A DNA stretch of 64,000 nucleotides from Hennigella sp045617465 (GTDB lineage Bacteria; Bacillota_I; Bacilli_A; Mycoplasmatales; Mycoplasmoidaceae): positions 62,001 through 126,000 of the forward strand of contig JAZLIQ010000001.1 in the NCBI GenBank assembly GCA_045617465.1, in the 5' to 3' direction. The first letter of the stretch is position 1. Each line of letters starts with the position of its first letter. The notes beneath the pieces were generated by a model. That model made no database searches, was not told the origin of the DNA, and was given only the letters and a program-made list of their open reading frames with translations. The position numbers were made by a program, and so were the translations under genes. Positions 54,113-62,919 of this stretch are shown in pieces.

Positions 54113-54130
54113 ATATGGTTATTATATGTA

Positions 54131-54157
54131 AATAAAAAAGAGCTAAAAGCTCTTTTT
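54131..54157 (-). terminator. Terminator of the 54587 lipoprotein gene
   Basis: AAAGAGCTTTTAGCTCTTT-type hairpin read leftward, followed by a T tract; it overlaps the stop. Confidence 0.7.
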
Positions 54158-54587
54158 ATGCTTTTGTTCATGCATAGATGTTTTCTTTGGTTCTTAAAGC
54201 AGTTATATAAATTTCAGCTTTACCTGAAGTGTGGTATCAATCTTCTATTTTCAAATCTCCCGCATCAAAAATAAAACTATGTTCTGATGATACTCTCCCA
54301 TCAATTAGAACTACATGAAGTGCCGCTGCAACGCTAAAAGCTTTGGTGCCATCAGCATTAGCAAAATAGAAAAGGCGCTCGCTACTACTAATTGAATTAA
54401 TAACAAACTTATAGCTTTTGCCACCTTCTATGCTTATCTGTTCACTACGGTGGGCAATTTCTTTTCCATATGGTAATAACTCAATCTCAATATCTTGTTC
54501 TTGTGTTTGACTACAAGCAGTAGCACTGATTACTGGAACTAAACTTGTAGCTAATAATGTTGGTATTAATAAATTAATCTTTTTCAT
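54156..54587 (-). CDS. Small lipoprotein, unknown function
   Basis: 143 residues. Signal MKKINLLIPTLLATSLVPVIS then lipobox TACSQ. The mature part is a single beta-rich unit (ISIEGGKSYKFVINSISSSERLFYFA). The layout resembles the 55105 lipoprotein (LLNAHTTYKLVADYSKM), suggesting distant paralogues of a one-domain binding module. No function assigned. Confidence 0.7.
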
Positions 54588-54601
54588 ATTTTATTTTCCC
54601 A

Positions 54602-55105
54602 TTATCATCTTGCAAACATCACAAACCAAACTTCTACAGGGTTGTCGCATCATAAGTCAAATGTCAATTCAAGTTTATCAGTGCGTTTTTGGTTAGTTCA
54701 AGTATTTCATATTTCTGGACGACCATACCTAGACGGATCCACATCAAAGCAACCGGAATTCTCACCAAACCCCCTATATCTAGGTATGTCATAATCACCA
54801 ATTTTTAATGATACATTTACCATATTTAATGGTCCCCATTTTTCCCCAACATCAGAATCATATTTGCATCCTATAGAACTAAATGGGTGAAAGTTAGCCA
54901 TCTTAGAATAATCAGCTACTAATTTATATGTCGTGTGAGCATTTAGTAATACTGGTTCAGATTCAAAATGCTCACCAAATGTATCTGAAATTACAGTGTG
55001 ACAATCTATAACTACCACTTCTTTGTTGTTAGCACATCCACTTAAACTAATAATTGGTGCACTTGTTACTGCTAATGCAGTTGGGATTAATAATATCTTT
55101 TTCAT
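54602..55105 (-). CDS. Small lipoprotein, unknown function
   Basis: 167 residues. Signal MKKILLIPTALAVTSAPIISL then lipobox SGCAN. The mature part has an acidic beta-rich core (VVVIDCHTVISDTFGEHFES) and a Trp-rich tail whose Trp are mostly UGA (WTNQKRTDKLELTFDLWCD, VWFVMFARW). It sits 14 bp upstream of the next lipoprotein gene, so the two may be co-transcribed. Confidence 0.68.
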
Positions 55106-55125
55106 ACATAGTCATTATATGTAAA

Positions 55126-55152
55126 TAAAAAAGAGCTAATAGCTCTTTTATT
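55126..55152 (-). terminator. Terminator at the end of the restriction-modification transcript
   Basis: Read leftward: AAAGAGCTATTAGCTCTTT hairpin, then T tract. It would end leftward transcription coming through the structured region 55186-55317. Confidence 0.7.
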
Positions 55153-55185
55153 TATAAAGGTAGTTGAGTTTTATAAAAGGATTAA

Positions 55186-55317
55186 AGCAAACAAGGAGGT
55201 TATTACCTTGGAAGCTGATGTTAATTATTTGCTCCTATGGTTTTAATTATGAGCTTTAGCTCATCTTCTTAAGAAGCATAGGTTCTTCCTGGGGAAAAGA
55301 GGCGAACGGAGTGAGCC
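55186..55317. other. Compact structured intergenic region, possible ncRNA or 3' UTR
   Basis: No gene is visible in 55153-55323. Packed inverted repeats are. AGCAAA (55186-55191) pairs with TTTGCT (55228-55233) around a CAAGG/CCTTG hairpin (55192-55210). The next base begins CCTATG (55234-55239), pairing with CATAGG (55277-55282) and enclosing two abutting hairpins, ATGAGC-TTTA-GCTCAT (55249-55264) and CTTC-TTAA-GAAG (55265-55276). A consensus-like AAGGAGG at 55194-55200 (plus) could start a 12-codon peptide at a TTG. Strand is undecided; leftward it would be the 3' UTR of the restriction operon. Confidence 0.5.
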
Positions 55318-55323
55318 GCGAAA

Positions 55324-55935
55324 TTATTTAAAAATCTTTTCTTCAAGTTTTTTATTTCTATAATCTTTTATTCATCTCTTCGTTGTTTCGGAGTTTGGTT
55401 TATCCAAAAAGATTGAGATCCTATATTCTCTGTGCTTTGTTTTACTTACAATGTCCGATGTCATATGAGCACTGTTGCCGATTGTTTCGCACTCATATTT
55501 CATTTGTTTTTTATTCAACAAAAAAACATAGTTCTTTTTGTAATAAACATCATCAACAAAAACACAAAGATAATAATCAATTTTTTGAAATGTCCTTATT
55601 TGCACAAGATTCAAGACATTTCCATCGGCCGAAGGTGTAGAACATTTTACCTCGTAATACTTGCCATTTTTTGTTACAAAATCTCCCTTATTTAATTTTG
55701 CCTTAATTTTTTTACCTTTAAAAATTTTAATTAATCTTTTCTCGTGCTTTGGGCCTTTTTGTTGTGCTGTCAATGTAGCTACAGCAAGGAAAAAATCCTT
55801 ATTTCCTAACTTCGATACAAATGTTGCTAATTTTTTTCATGAAAATTTTGAAAATCTTTTTACAAAATTTTTTCGCTTAATTTCCCATATATCAATTTGT
55901 TTTTTTATATCTAATAAAGTTGAATTCTTGCTCAT
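55324..55935 (-). CDS. Probable type II restriction endonuclease
   Basis: 203 residues. A PD-(D/E)xK-type core is suggested by KLNKGDFVTKNGKYYEVKCSTPSADGNVLNLVQIR, followed by IDYYLCVFVDDVYY: an acidic residue, then E-x-K on a strand, then a second strand. The N-terminal ~55 residues are basic and helical. It starts 2 bp after the stop of the adenine methyltransferase gene with an AGGAG ribosome site inside that gene's end, so the pair is a restriction-modification operon. Recognition sequence cannot be read from this. Confidence 0.7.
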
Positions 55936-55937
55936 AA

Positions 55938-56777
55938 CTATTTCGCTCCTATTAAATTATTTCAAGCTTTTATTATTTCCGTTTGATTAATTCAATAATT
56001 CCCGCCATTGACTGATGATAAGTTATCAAATTTTAATAATTTAAATTTTTCTTTGATAGATCTGACATCTTTCTTTTTGCTAACACGTATATAATGCTCA
56101 GCTTTACTGTTTGTTACATCTGAAACATTCCTAATTTTTGCTGAGTTGCCATTGAACACAAAATCGGCTGTTTTGTCCCCGCGTTTCAGAAATGAAAATT
56201 CTTTAGGTGGCAATGTTTTCTCCAAATTCCGCAAATCTTTGGCTTTAATGTAATCTTTATTAGTGTTTTTGGTCCAAATAAAGAAAGAGCACGGAACATG
56301 GTATGTTACTTTAACGGAATCATTCATAATATAAAATGCATCGTTGCCAACATCAACAATCTTTACCAATTTTCAGCATCTTGGAAACAATGTATATTTT
56401 TGATTTGTATCTTTTTTAAAAGTGTTTGGCAAGATAAAAGCAATAGTTTCCGCATTTAGCTCAATAGCGTGTTTTATAAATTTTTTTGCCAACGCAGACC
56501 TTTTGCCAAATGGTGGATTTCCTAAAAATAATATTTTTCCACCTCATTTTTTTTGAAAATTTAATTTAAAGAAATCTTGTTTTTTAATATATTTGCTTTT
56601 TGGTTCAATATCATAGGCAAATATATTTTTGTTAAAATTTGAACTAAACGTTCCTGTACCGGCTGATGGTTCTATAATAGAAGAATATGATTTAATATTT
56701 AAAATATTACGAATACAAAACTTCGCAACATTCCTTTTAGTATAAAATTGATCATTTAAAACATTGATTTTTTTCAT
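55938..56777 (-). CDS. N6-adenine DNA methyltransferase (restriction-modification)
   Basis: 279 residues. SAM motif I IIEPSAGTGTFSSNF and catalytic motif IV FLGNPPFGKRSAL (NPPF, typical of N6-adenine methyltransferases) occur in that order. YDIEPKSKYIKKQDFF is the acidic end of strand 2. The C-terminal ~120 residues are a candidate target-recognition region. It protects host DNA from the linked endonuclease. It starts one base after the Xre gene stop, with its ribosome site (AAAGGA) inside that gene. Confidence 0.88.
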
Positions 56778-56984
56778 TTAAATTCCTTTCACATACTTAT
56801 CTCAATTAATACCATTAGCTATAGCTAATTGTTTTAATTTCCTTTGAATTTTGAATGTTGGTTCAAAGTGACCATTTTCGTATCTATTAAGTGTACAAAA
56901 AGCTACACCCAATTCTTTTGCCATCTCTTCTTGAGATAGTAAAAGCTTAGATCTTAAATCTTTTACTAATTGTTCTCATTTCAT
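56778..56984 (-). CDS. Xre-family regulator, probable controller of the R-M operon
   Basis: 68 residues: MKWEQLVKDLRSKLLLSQEEMAKELGVAFCTLNRYENGHFEP. This is a plain helix-turn-helix of the Cro/C1 type followed by a basic helix and WDKYVKGI. It resembles controller (C) proteins of type II systems. The 53-bp gap upstream also holds the start of the divergent 57038 gene, so one operator could govern both. It is a close paralogue of the gene at 59057-59269. Confidence 0.9.
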
Positions 56985-57037
56985 AACATCTATATCAAAA
57001 TTATAGCATATAAATAATTTAAATATATAATATTTAT

Positions 57038-58087
57038 ATGACTAGTGAAGACCAAAATAAAAAATTATTTGAAAAAATGTATATTCAACCAGAAAGATGG
57101 TTGTCTATTGTTCTAAAATCAACAACATCTAAAACATGAAACGATATTAACGATAATGTTGTTTCGCAAATTATGGTTAAGTATAAATGTTTTATTGATA
57201 GAATTAAAGAAGCGAAATTCATTTTCTGGTCAACATTTGCAATTGGTGCTAATGCTTCTCTTGTCAAATTTTGTAATAATTTGACTGATGAGCAAAACAA
57301 TAACATTCATCATGGTTTTTTTGAATTAATATATTACTTCATCAACAATTTATTTACAAATTTTCGGTACTTAGTTAATCTATTTGAAGTTTATGATGAG
57401 AACGAAAACAAATTCGAAAATTTAGATAGAGCATTTATTTGAAGAATCATAGCTCCTTTGTTAGCTGAAGAAAGAAGAAACATAATAATATATAAAATTG
57501 CTATCCCGCTAAGAAACATGACAGAGGATTTTAAAAAGGACGATTGTACACTACAAAATCTAATTTCTGCACTAAAAGAAATAGATTTTGACAACTGTAG
57601 ATACATTTATTCGTTTGCCCCATATGTTAAAAAAGAAATTGTTGAATATGCTCCGAATGGGATCAAAAAATTAATAGAATATCAAAAACAGAATATCGAA
57701 GAAATCAATTCCTTGCAAAATCTTATTAATGATTTGATAGTGAATTCTAGACTAGACTTTTTCTTAAACAAAATGATAAAACATCAAACACGGATTACGA
57801 CTGAAAAATCACAACTATCTATTCCTATTAAGACCTTGTTAGAATTGTTTTATATGTTGGTTATACAGGTTTGATTAGTGACATCTACATATTTTTTGGG
57901 CGTGGGGCCTATTCAAATTAGCGGCGATAAAACTAAATATGAAAAACATCCTTATTTAAGATTTGCAGCCAATAATAAAATCTATTTCAATCTAGACAAT
58001 ATATTTTCTAAGGATGGATGGGAAATAACACACAGCAGAATCTTTTCAGATCTGATTAACGCACTAGTGAACAAATTTTCTAGATAA
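57038..58087 (+). CDS. Unrecognised helical protein in the defence island
   Basis: 349 residues, no family recognised. N-terminus MTSEDQNKKLFEKMYIQPERW. A largely helical body includes ELIYYFINNLFTNFRYLVNLFEVYD, an Arg/Asn stretch AEERRNIIIYKIAIPLRNM, and a late hydrophobic stretch LLELFYMLVIQVWLV that could be one membrane helix. Trp is encoded by both UGA and UGG in similar numbers, whereas core genes use almost only UGA, a hint of recent acquisition. TATAAT lies 6 bp before the ATG. It is divergent from the Xre gene and convergent (8-bp overlap) with the HEPN gene. Confidence 0.7.
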
Positions 58088-59018
58088 AGTATCCCACAGT
58101 TTTTCAATCTTTTTCAATGAAATAATAGTACTTAAGTTCATTTTTTCATGTAATAGTAATGTTTTTTTGATTCATTGCACCGCCAGAAATAAAGAACAAG
58201 TTTGGCATAAACGAAATCATACCCATATCATTGTGAACAAATTTGTATAACATCGAACCAATTATTTTGATGTAAGCTGATAATTCAAATAATATATTAG
58301 CATCTGGTTTTCGTGGTGATGGATATGTAACTTGAACACAATTGCCATCCCCGTCCTTCTCAACACCTTTCATTAAAACATCATTAGTCGTTATATGTGC
58401 ATATAAATTATTTCTATAATCTTTTAACTTAGAAAAATCGCTATATTGATCAGATGTATTATATTTTTTGTTTTTGAAAATATTAGTGGAAATAAAAGTA
58501 TTGATTCTCTTTCAATCTTTTTCCTCTAGATGATTGAAAAGGATATTAAAAATCTTATGTCAACAGCAATCATCTTGTTCACTTTTAAATCAAAAATGAT
58601 ATAGAGTAATTAATAATGTATCAAAAGAATGATCACTAACAAACCTTAAAAAGGGGTTCGCAAGAAATAAGGGAACTTGTTTTTTTGAAACATATTCCAT
58701 TTGTTCCTCAATTGTTAAATTTAATCTAATCTCGTTTTGAATAAATAACGATGTTCATAAAGATGCTGACTCACATATAATTTTCGTTAAAATTCTTCCA
58801 AGAAAAATTTCTATAATTTTTTGTTCGTCAGAATTTAGAGGATTTTTAAGTTCGATATCATCAAAGCTATCTATATTGAATATGGCGGGATGTGAAGCAA
58901 AGAAAACACTCTTTATTTTATCTTGATCAATCATTCTTGTAGAATCCAATTCATAAATAAAAACATCGCCTCTTTGATTTATTTCAAATTCTAATATCCC
59001 TCTTCTAATTTTATTCAT
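58080..59018 (-). CDS. Candidate HEPN-domain toxin or effector
   Basis: 312 residues. The only clear motif is KDYRNNLYAH near residue 200, which fits the Rx4-6H ribonuclease signature of HEPN domains (R followed by polar Asn, His closing). The region around it is helical (SDFSKLKDYRNNLYAHITTNDVLM). The N-terminal 90 residues are beta-rich and acidic. It is paired with an upstream Xre gene as in toxin-antitoxin or abortive-infection modules. Activity is inferred from the motif only. Confidence 0.6.
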
Positions 59019-59056
59019 ACTTAATTATAAAATTTAATCGGCTCGCCATTAGTTTC

Positions 59057-59269
59057 CTAATGTCTCGCTCCTTTCACATATTTATCTCAATCAATACCAT
59101 TAGCAAGAGCTAATGATTTGATTTTTCTTTTTATTTTAATGGTTGGTTCAAAGTGGCCATTTTCATAGCGATTAACAGTAGAAAATGCTACACCTAGTTT
59201 ATCAGCCATTTCTTCTTGAGATAATAATAACTTATCTCTAAGATCTTTAACTAATTCTTCTCATTTCAT
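59057..59269 (-). CDS. Xre-family regulator paired with the HEPN gene
   Basis: 70 residues: MKWEELVKDLRDKLLLSQEEMADKLGVAFSTVNRYENGHFEP... ending WDKYVKGARH. About three quarters of positions match the regulator at 56778-56984. TATAAT at 59282-59287 (minus strand) would start its mRNA near the ATG. It lies 38 bp before the HEPN gene, which has its own TATAAT, and 22 bp after the ParB-like gene. Confidence 0.88.
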
Positions 59270-59291
59270 AAATATGTTATTATTATAGCAC

Positions 59292-61229
59292 TTATATTTT
59301 GATTTTTTGAATTATCAAACCGTTAATGTCGGAAAATAATTCATTAAAATTAATTGTATCTATTATTTCTTTTGACATTTCGGCTGCACGTTCTAAAATT
59401 ATTAAATTGTCAACATAGGACTTTTCAATATATATCCTGTGAGATGCATGCACAAAATTGCACAAAGCAGCATATGTATTATTGCTATCTGTGCGCCCCG
59501 ATTTATTAACAAAACTTTTTAGAAAATTAAAATATTTTTTAAAAACATCATTGGAAGGCGAAATATCAAGAAACACTTTAATCAACATAATTAATAGGTT
59601 ATCATCATTCGTTAACTCGTCTCTTATTTGGTTAAATAATTTGTTTGTTTTACCATTAGCAAACTCATCAATACCATCATTAAGCTCAACATTATGATTG
59701 TTAATTTTATTATATTTTAGTCATAACCAAATAGTGATTTGTTCTCAAAAAGATCTTAATGTTGCAGCAGTTGCATTCAAGAATTTTTTTGTTGACATAT
59801 TATGTGTTAATTGTTCGCGTAATCGTAAAAATACATCTATTGGTTCAATTTTTTCAAAGTCATGTTTTTCGAGAAAATCGTCTTTGATTTCACTAATTTT
59901 TTCTTTAACACTCTTAGCCAATTTAAAGCGTTCTAATTGAGCTAGAACTTTACCATCTTTTTGCAATGAATTAACATTAATTATTTTGTCCAGATCTGAA
60001 ATGGTAAAATCAAATTCATTTAAGTTTACAATTTGTTGATAGCTCAATTGTGTATTAATGTTTACATTTTTAATCATTAATTTTAAAGACTTGACAACTT
60101 CGTCAATATTTTTTATAGATCGAGTAGTTATGTTTCCTTTGTTTCACAATTTATAAATATAAGCAAAAATTTTATGAGGTTCAAGCAAGCCTCATGCAAG
60201 TGTTATTTTATTGTTCTTGTCGAAATCTAAATCAATAAATTTCTTATCAAAATCAGAATTAGATATTTTACTATGGTTAAATTCATTCCCCTTCAATATT
60301 GCTTTAATTTTATTTCACGAGAATATTCTTTCCAATGATGATATATTATTGGTAAATATTAATTTTTCGATAATTTCATTGTCTCCCGATAAAAAATTAT
60401 TTATACCATTCTCTATAGAATTTTTCTTTAAACCATATCAAAAACACAAATATATGTATTGAGCTTCTTGAAAATCTTTTACAATAAACGAAAATTCTCG
60501 GTTAATATTATTAAACAAAAACTGTCTTTCTTTAATTGAATCATTTATGCCAGATTCAGCAAAAATGTTTAGTAAATCAGCATAATATTTCGCCCTTGAC
60601 CATTTGCGCATTCCGGGTCTTTCGCCAGTTAAGTGTTTATCATAAATGTTTTTTCACAAGTCTTCAGAATTATTTACTATCCTGTAGGATACATTGAACG
60701 AAGAAAACTTGGCTTGAATTTCATTTATTAATTTAACTATCTTATCGTAATTTTCGGAAAACTCGGTAAATGCCTCAATAGTATTATCGATGTTCTCATC
60801 TTCGACAACTAGTTTCTCGTCATTTTCATTAGAATAATTAGAATAATTTTGATTAAGAAAGAATTTCTTCTCCGGCAACACTATAACTCCAGCAATCAAT
60901 TTTAAACACAATACTCTCCTATTGCCTTCAGCAATAAAATAGTTATCTTTATTGTCGGACGTAATAATTATTGGTTCATTTTTATTTTTAAAACCATTGT
61001 TTTTTATGCTTTCTAACAATCTAATGAAATCATTTAAATTTCCTTCGGCACCTATTAACTTAATAATGACCTCATAATCTGAAGAACTTTTTTGTTTAAT
61101 AAAATCAGCTAAATTGGTTGTCAAACTTGGAAGCACCGTAAATCTAGGATTATTACAGGACAATTTAATGTTACTAATGTTTATTTGTTCGCTGACTACT
61201 GATTTATCGTCTAAAAAATTTATTTTCAT
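59292..61229 (-). CDS. Large ParB/Srx-fold protein coupled to a DNA methyltransferase
   Basis: 645 residues. Residues ~15-120 carry a ParB/Srx-like core: INISNIKLSCNNPRF, then LLESIKNNGFKNKNEPIIIT and NYFIAEGNRRVLCLKLI (GxRR motif, as in ParB and DUF262-type NTPases). The remainder is helical with no clear family. It includes RLREQLTHNMSTKKFLNATAATLRSF (an Rx4H pair) and a C-terminal segment NTYAALCNFVHASHRIYIEK. The start is 2 bp after the methyltransferase stop, so the two form a strict pair. It may be the effector of a methylation-guided defence system. Identity of the N-terminal fold is moderately sure; the rest is open. Confidence 0.65.
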
Positions 61230-61231
61230 TA

Positions 61232-62413
61232 TTATTTGATCCTTTCAAACACACAAATATTATCTTGCTTTGTAGCCCTACCTGCCCTACTACCGTTTTT
61301 TCTTGTAGATTTGTTATTAGCACGATAATCATAACAATGTTCAATCAACTTGAATGGTATATCTTTTCTTATGCTGTCTCATAAATTTAGAAATTTATAC
61401 TTATTTTCAACATCACCAATAATCATAATTAATTTTGAATTGTTATTAAGTAAACTATGTGCCGACAACATGAATGATGTTAAAAACTTCTTGTATTCTT
61501 CAAGTCTATGACCATCATCCAAAAGTACATTATTAGATAATGTTACTCTGTTAAATCCTAATAATCACAATCTAATTCAATTTTCTCTTGTATAGTTAAA
61601 GATGTTTAGATATGGTGGAGAAGTTAAAATTAGATCGAATCTGTGCTGTTTATATAGATTTTTACAATTTAATGCATTCCCAATCTTCATTTGCCCTTTA
61701 GCTGTCGTCTTAGAGACTACTCGTTGAACATCCGACAAAACTCTGGCGGCTTTAACTCTAATCTTATTGAATACGTTTTCATTAATAGGGAATTTCAAAT
61801 TGTGTAATTTAACATATTTATCAACATAATTCTTTGACATTGAATTAGTGTTGCTCATGCTAATAGATATAAAAGAAGATGAACCGTCTTTGGATGATGG
61901 ACCATGTAATATTCCTAATGTACAAGCTAAAATAAAATTATCACGATTAGATAATGTTTTTCATCTTTTCCCAAATCTTTCCCTAATAAAATAAATTTGT
62001 TTATAAACTTTCTTAGAAAAATATGTCTTCATATAATCAAAATCATTTTTGTTAAAAAAACATTGACTAGAATTAAATTCAGATTCTCAATAATCTATTC
62101 TTTTAAGAATTCGGTTTAAATTAGGGTTAAAAGATTTAGATTTAGATAAAACATAAGCTAATGGATTCAAATCAGAAGCATAAGCTTGTCTCCCCATTAA
62201 TCTTGCTTCCAACAATGTTGTCCCTCTACCTGAAAAAGGGTCATATACAGAGTCTCCAACATTTGTATATTTAGCTAATAACCTATGAACTAATTCTGGT
62301 GGATACATTGCTATATAAGAACAAATCTCGTGTAATTTACATTTTTCAAACCAATCAAAATCTATACTAAAAAGCTCGTTTAAGCTAGAACAATTACTTA
62401 AAATTTCATCCAT
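61232..62413 (-). CDS. DNA methyltransferase with TSPPY motif
   Basis: 393 residues. SAM-binding motif DPFSGRGTTLLEARLMGRQAYASDLNP occurs near residue 60. The catalytic TSPPYLNIFNYTREN occurs near residue 180, with ~120 residues between. Late motifs are SKLIMIIGDV and the C-terminal RKNGSRAGRATKQDNICVFER. TSPPY suggests amino methylation (N4-cytosine or N6-adenine). TATAAT lies just upstream, and the gene is first of a pair with the ParB-like gene. No separate endonuclease is visible here. Confidence 0.88.
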
Positions 62414-62462
62414 ATAAAAATTATAACTATTTTATTATGGACATTGAATAATAAATAAAAAG

Positions 62463-62544
62463 TGCTCGAAATGGGGCTTGAACCCATATAGGTTCAACCT
62501 AAACAATTGACAATCATTTGCGTCTACCATTACGCCATTCGAGC
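62463..62544 (-). tRNA. Class II tRNA with Asp-type GUC anticodon and Leu-like body
   Basis: 82 nt. Acceptor GCTCGAA/TTCGAGC with discriminator A, D arm GCGT/ACGC with AATGGTAG loop, T arm ATGGG-TTCAAGC-CCCAT. All are well formed. The 14-base variable arm forms an AGGT/ACCT stem, and the TGGCG...GGTAGACGC D region and A73 resemble tRNA-Leu. The anticodon loop is TTGTCAA (GUC, Asp), and its stem AATGA/TTGTT has two G-T pairs. CCA is not encoded, unlike tRNA-Arg at 35266. Functional tRNA, decoy and degenerate copy are all possible. Confidence 0.75.
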
Positions 62545-62568
62545 ATATATTAATTATACAAACTGCAT

Positions 62569-62583
62569 GCTCACTTCGTTCGC
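62569..62583. repeat. 15-bp motif inversely repeated at the other end of the island
   Basis: GCTCACTTCGTTCGC here is the complement, with one mismatch, of GCGAACGGAGTGAGC at 55302-55316. The two copies are in inverted orientation about 7.25 kb apart. Confidence 0.5.
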
Positions 62584-62607
62584 ATTAAAAAAGAGTCACG
62601 GTCCTTT

Positions 62608-62727
62608 TTATCATTCATGAAGAGAGCGATGATATTCGTCATTATTAGAGTTTAGTTGGTTAGAGTGATTATCATTATCATAATCATGATCTTCACCTTC
62701 TGGGCCAAGCATATATATCTTTATCAT
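62608..62727 (-). CDS. Tiny Asp/Asn/His-rich ORF
   Basis: 39 residues: MIKIYMLGPEGEDHDYDNDN..., then NQLNSNNDEYHRSLHEW. A good ribosome site (AAGGAGC) lies 6 bp before the ATG, which supports translation. About half of the residues are Asp, Asn, Glu or His. It lies upstream of the GUC tRNA on the same strand. It could be a small antitoxin-like or metal-binding peptide; no relative recognised. Confidence 0.4.
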
Positions 62728-62851
62728 ATTAATGCTCCTTGTCTAAATTATTAACTATCATCACAATATTACCACTAATTTATTATATAAATCGTTATGT
62801 TCAAACAAGAAATCATTTTTCAAAAAGTTTTCAAAAATCAAAAAAAGTGTG

Positions 62852-62857
62852 TATACT
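62852..62857 (+). promoter_or_regulatory. -10 box of the RNA upstream of the Abi_2 gene
   Basis: TATACT with a plausible TTTTCA about 17 bp upstream. Transcription would start near 62864, just before the hairpin RNA at 62868-62906. Confidence 0.5.
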
Positions 62858-62863
62858 ATGCTT

Positions 62864-62911
62864 GTACAACTTAGGCAACGCTCAAAAACTGAGTAGCTCC
62901 TAAGTTTTTTT
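62864..62911 (+). ncRNA. Small hairpin RNA upstream of the AbiF-like gene
   Basis: Outer stem AACTTAGG/CCTAAGTT (62868-62875 with 62899-62906), inner stem CTCA/TGAG (62881-62884 with 62890-62893) with an AAAAC loop. Seven T follow (62905-62911). The ATG of the Abi_2 gene lies 8 bp after the T run, with no ribosome site. Structured RNAs are known directly upstream of AbiF/Abi_2 genes and act as antitoxins there; the match to that class is by position and shape. Confidence 0.6.
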
Positions 62912-62919
62912 CCTGAAAA

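Noticed and set aside
55383..55695. Rightward open frames opposite the endonuclease gene
   Set aside because: The leftward frame has a ribosome site, operon context and an E-x-K motif; the rightward frames are basic and Cys/Phe-rich shadow translations.
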